DNA of 64,000 bases from positions 2,994,128-3,058,127 of the forward strand of contig OZ037771.1 of NCBI GenBank assembly GCA_964035545.1, given 5' to 3'. Position 1 is the stretch's first letter. The number at the start of each line of letters is the position of its first letter. Positions 62,251 to 64,000 of this stretch are shown piece by piece. Source of the stretch: Bugula neritina (lineage: Eukaryota; Bryozoa; Gymnolaemata; Cheilostomatida; Bugulidae). The notes below the pieces were generated by a model. That model saw nothing but the letters and a program-made list of their open reading frames with translations. It did not search any database and was not told where the DNA came from. The position numbers and the translations under genes were made by a program.

Positions 62251-63324
62251 TCAGCTGTCGTTGAGCAAAGCTTCAATTTCATTTGCCGAAGATGGCAGAG
62301 CAGATGTGAGATTTTCATAACCATCTTCGGTGATGAGTATATTGTCCTCTATACGTATTCCTATACCTCTCATTTCTTTTGGCACTCGCTCGTCATTCTC
62401 ACCAAAGTACATGCCTAACCAAAAGAAGGATAACTCCTAATAATTATGACATTCAACACATGATCGCAAATGATAACACACCAGGTATAAGCCCTTATGG
62501 ATTGCAAATGTATTCTGTACGTCCATTTTTGATACAAATCATTCATTGATACAACAAACAAAATAATCCACAACTATCAATTAGCGTTAGCGAACATTCA
62601 CAGCTTTATACAGTTTTTTATTCAAAAGAGTTTTAATATTTCATTGAACATATGACATGGAAAGACAACTCTATATAATGCAACTATTACCTGGTTCAAT
62701 ACAGATTACTTGGTGAGGTTCTAGTTTCTTGGCTCTCGACATAGAAGGCGTGTCATGTACATCCATACCTAGCCAGTGACCAACATGATGAGGGCATATT
62801 TGATAGGCCAACTAAAACCAGCAACTGAATGTGAGTGGCTAGCCGCAGCAAAATACATGTTTCCAATAGACAAAGCAAACAAAGTATACAACTATAAATC
62901 CACTTAGTATAGTAATTATTGTATTGATATATAGTATACATGAGAAATTCATCTACAGATATATAAGACAATGCAACCTTAGAGTGGTATGATAATCACA
63001 CTACTAAATAATAAGAACCCTTAAAAACATTTAAAAATGACAAATCAATTTACAAGTATTCGAGAGAAAACAACTTCAGAGTGTACACTCGAGGTGAAGA
63101 CAACTCCTACAACTAACATTAAAACTGAATGATTTACCTGCGACAGCTGTTTATCAGACATGCTGCCGCTAGCCACTCCGAGTCTAATCAACTGCTTGGC
63201 TGTCAGAGCCATCATAATGGAGTAGATATCATCCAGACTGTACTCTCCGGCTTTACAGAACTGTATGCATGTGTTGTAGATCTCCTCTACAGCTTCGTAC
63301 ATCTCTCTCTGTGCTGCCGTAAAC
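62251..63324 (-). CDS. XPNPEP3: Xaa-Pro aminopeptidase 3, C-terminal part
   Basis: Three exons in phase: 63138-63324, 62691-62811, 62251-62414, giving the last 157 residues; the 5' part lies beyond the window or was not found. The sequence begins [19 protein letters not shown] and [19 protein letters not shown], as in XPNPEP3. Metal-binding positions of the M24 pita-bread fold are visible: His in [15 protein letters not shown], Glu in CIEPG, Glu in GIGIRIEDN. The protein ends NEIEALLND then Ser. The enzyme removes N-terminal residues preceding proline and is usually mitochondrial and/or cytosolic. The acceptor of the first visible exon is embedded in the 32-bp minisatellite. Confidence 0.93.
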
Positions 63325-63820
63325 CTACCTACACAGTATGTGCTATGTACAGAAACCTACTTACACAGTATGTGGTATGTACAGAAACCTACCTGCACAG
63401 TGTGTGGTATGTACAGAAACCTACCTGCACAGTGTGTGGTATGTACAGAAACCTACCTACACAGTATGTGCTATGTACAGAAACCTACCTACACAGTATG
63501 TGGTATGTACAGAAACCTACCTGCACAGTATGTGGTATGTACAGAAACCTACCTACACAGTATGTGGTATGTACAGAAACCTACCTGCACAGTATGTGGT
63601 ATGTACAGAAACCTACCTACACAGTATGTGGTATGTACAGAAACCTACCTGTGCAGTGTGTGGTATGTACAGAAACCTACCTACACAGTATGTGGTATGT
63701 ACAGAAACCTACCTGTGCAGTGTGTGGTATGTACAGAAACCTACCTACACAGTATGTGGTATGTACAGAAACTTACCTTCACAGTATGTGGTATGTACAG
63801 AAACCTACCTACACAGGAAT
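63318..63820. repeat. 32-bp minisatellite containing the XPNPEP3 splice acceptor
   Basis: About 15-16 copies of a unit beginning GTATGTACAGAAACCTACCT and continuing ACACAGTATGTG (or GCACAGTGTGTG). Read on the minus strand each unit gives GTGTAGGTAG|GTTTC, while the true exon starts GTGTAGGTAG|GTTTAC. The array is thus a multiplication of the 3' splice site plus the first exon bases. Long Thr/Tyr/Cys ORFs on the plus strand are artefacts. Confidence 0.95.
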
Positions 63821-64000
63821 TCTGGTTGCAAGTCAACATGATAATATCAAGCCATTTGGGACATCATTGAGTATTATATTATATTATATAACTGTTTGTC
63901 AAAGTACATATTCAAAATATCTGATAAAATATAGTCGAGTGTGAAAAGATCTTTTAAGAGCCTGGGCTACATTCTTATTTAAAACACAAACTATAATCCC
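63821..64000. other. XPNPEP3 intron remainder
   Basis: AT-rich, no exon recognised on the minus strand up to the window edge. Confidence 0.4.

Noticed and set aside
63129-63944. Overlapping ORFs of 167-271 aa, Cys/Tyr/Thr-rich repeats
   Set aside because: All come from the 32-bp minisatellite, readable in all three frames because it lacks stops; the strand is antisense to XPNPEP3.

Overview
This 64 kb window is AT-rich animal (metazoan) nuclear DNA. It has short exons, GT-AG introns, tRNA-derived SINEs, foldback and TIR elements and many AT-rich microsatellites. No single ORF is a complete gene. I rebuilt the genes by joining exons so that splice sites, reading phase and family similarity all agree. 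Gene content (ITM2/BRI, INF2-type formin, SLC5 transporter, UQCRQ, DNAJC19/TIM14, XPNPEP3) is bilaterian. The style suggests an invertebrate, perhaps a lophotrochozoan, but the species cannot be named from this sequence.

Layout. 7-7174 (+): 3' part of a type I membrane protein with an FN3-like domain, a cysteine-rich EGF/laminin-like region and a MEGF9-like tail. 7175-12380: gene-poor. 12383-14882 (+): CCAAT/TATA promoter and a secreted, propeller-like protein of unknown function (362 aa). 16483-26111 (-): complete 14-exon SLC5A8/SLC5A12-like sodium-coupled solute transporter (606 aa). 27749-41444 (-): complete 20-exon INF2-type formin (1067 aa) with an N-terminal myristoylation motif. 42930-49774 (-): complete 6-exon ITM2/BRICHOS protein (241 aa) with an unusual C-terminus. 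50785-52560 (-): UQCRQ, complex III subunit (82 aa). 55558-56687 (+): DNAJC19/TIM14 (116 aa). 57193-61729 (+): multi-EGF type I membrane protein (546 aa). 62251-63324 (-): 3' part of XPNPEP3 (mitochondrial/cytosolic aminopeptidase P3).

The genes do not form one pathway. UQCRQ and DNAJC19 are divergent neighbours that both act at the mitochondrial inner membrane, and XPNPEP3 is also often mitochondrial; these are ordinary housekeeping genes.

The most unusual signal is architectural. Many tandem repeats start on or within tens of bases of exon-intron junctions. In at least three cases (donors at 66/67 and 58963/58964, acceptor at 63324/63325) the repeat unit contains the splice signal itself, giving arrays of near-identical splice sites. 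In the EGF gene the 21-bp unit is in frame and stop-free, so donor choice could add cysteine-containing heptads to the protein. Other points of note are the ITM2 tail that lacks the usual furin-released peptide, the predicted myristoylated INF2, a GC-AG intron, a perfect 27-bp hairpin next to a splice donor, a TA-flanked TIR element and an inverted SINE pair.
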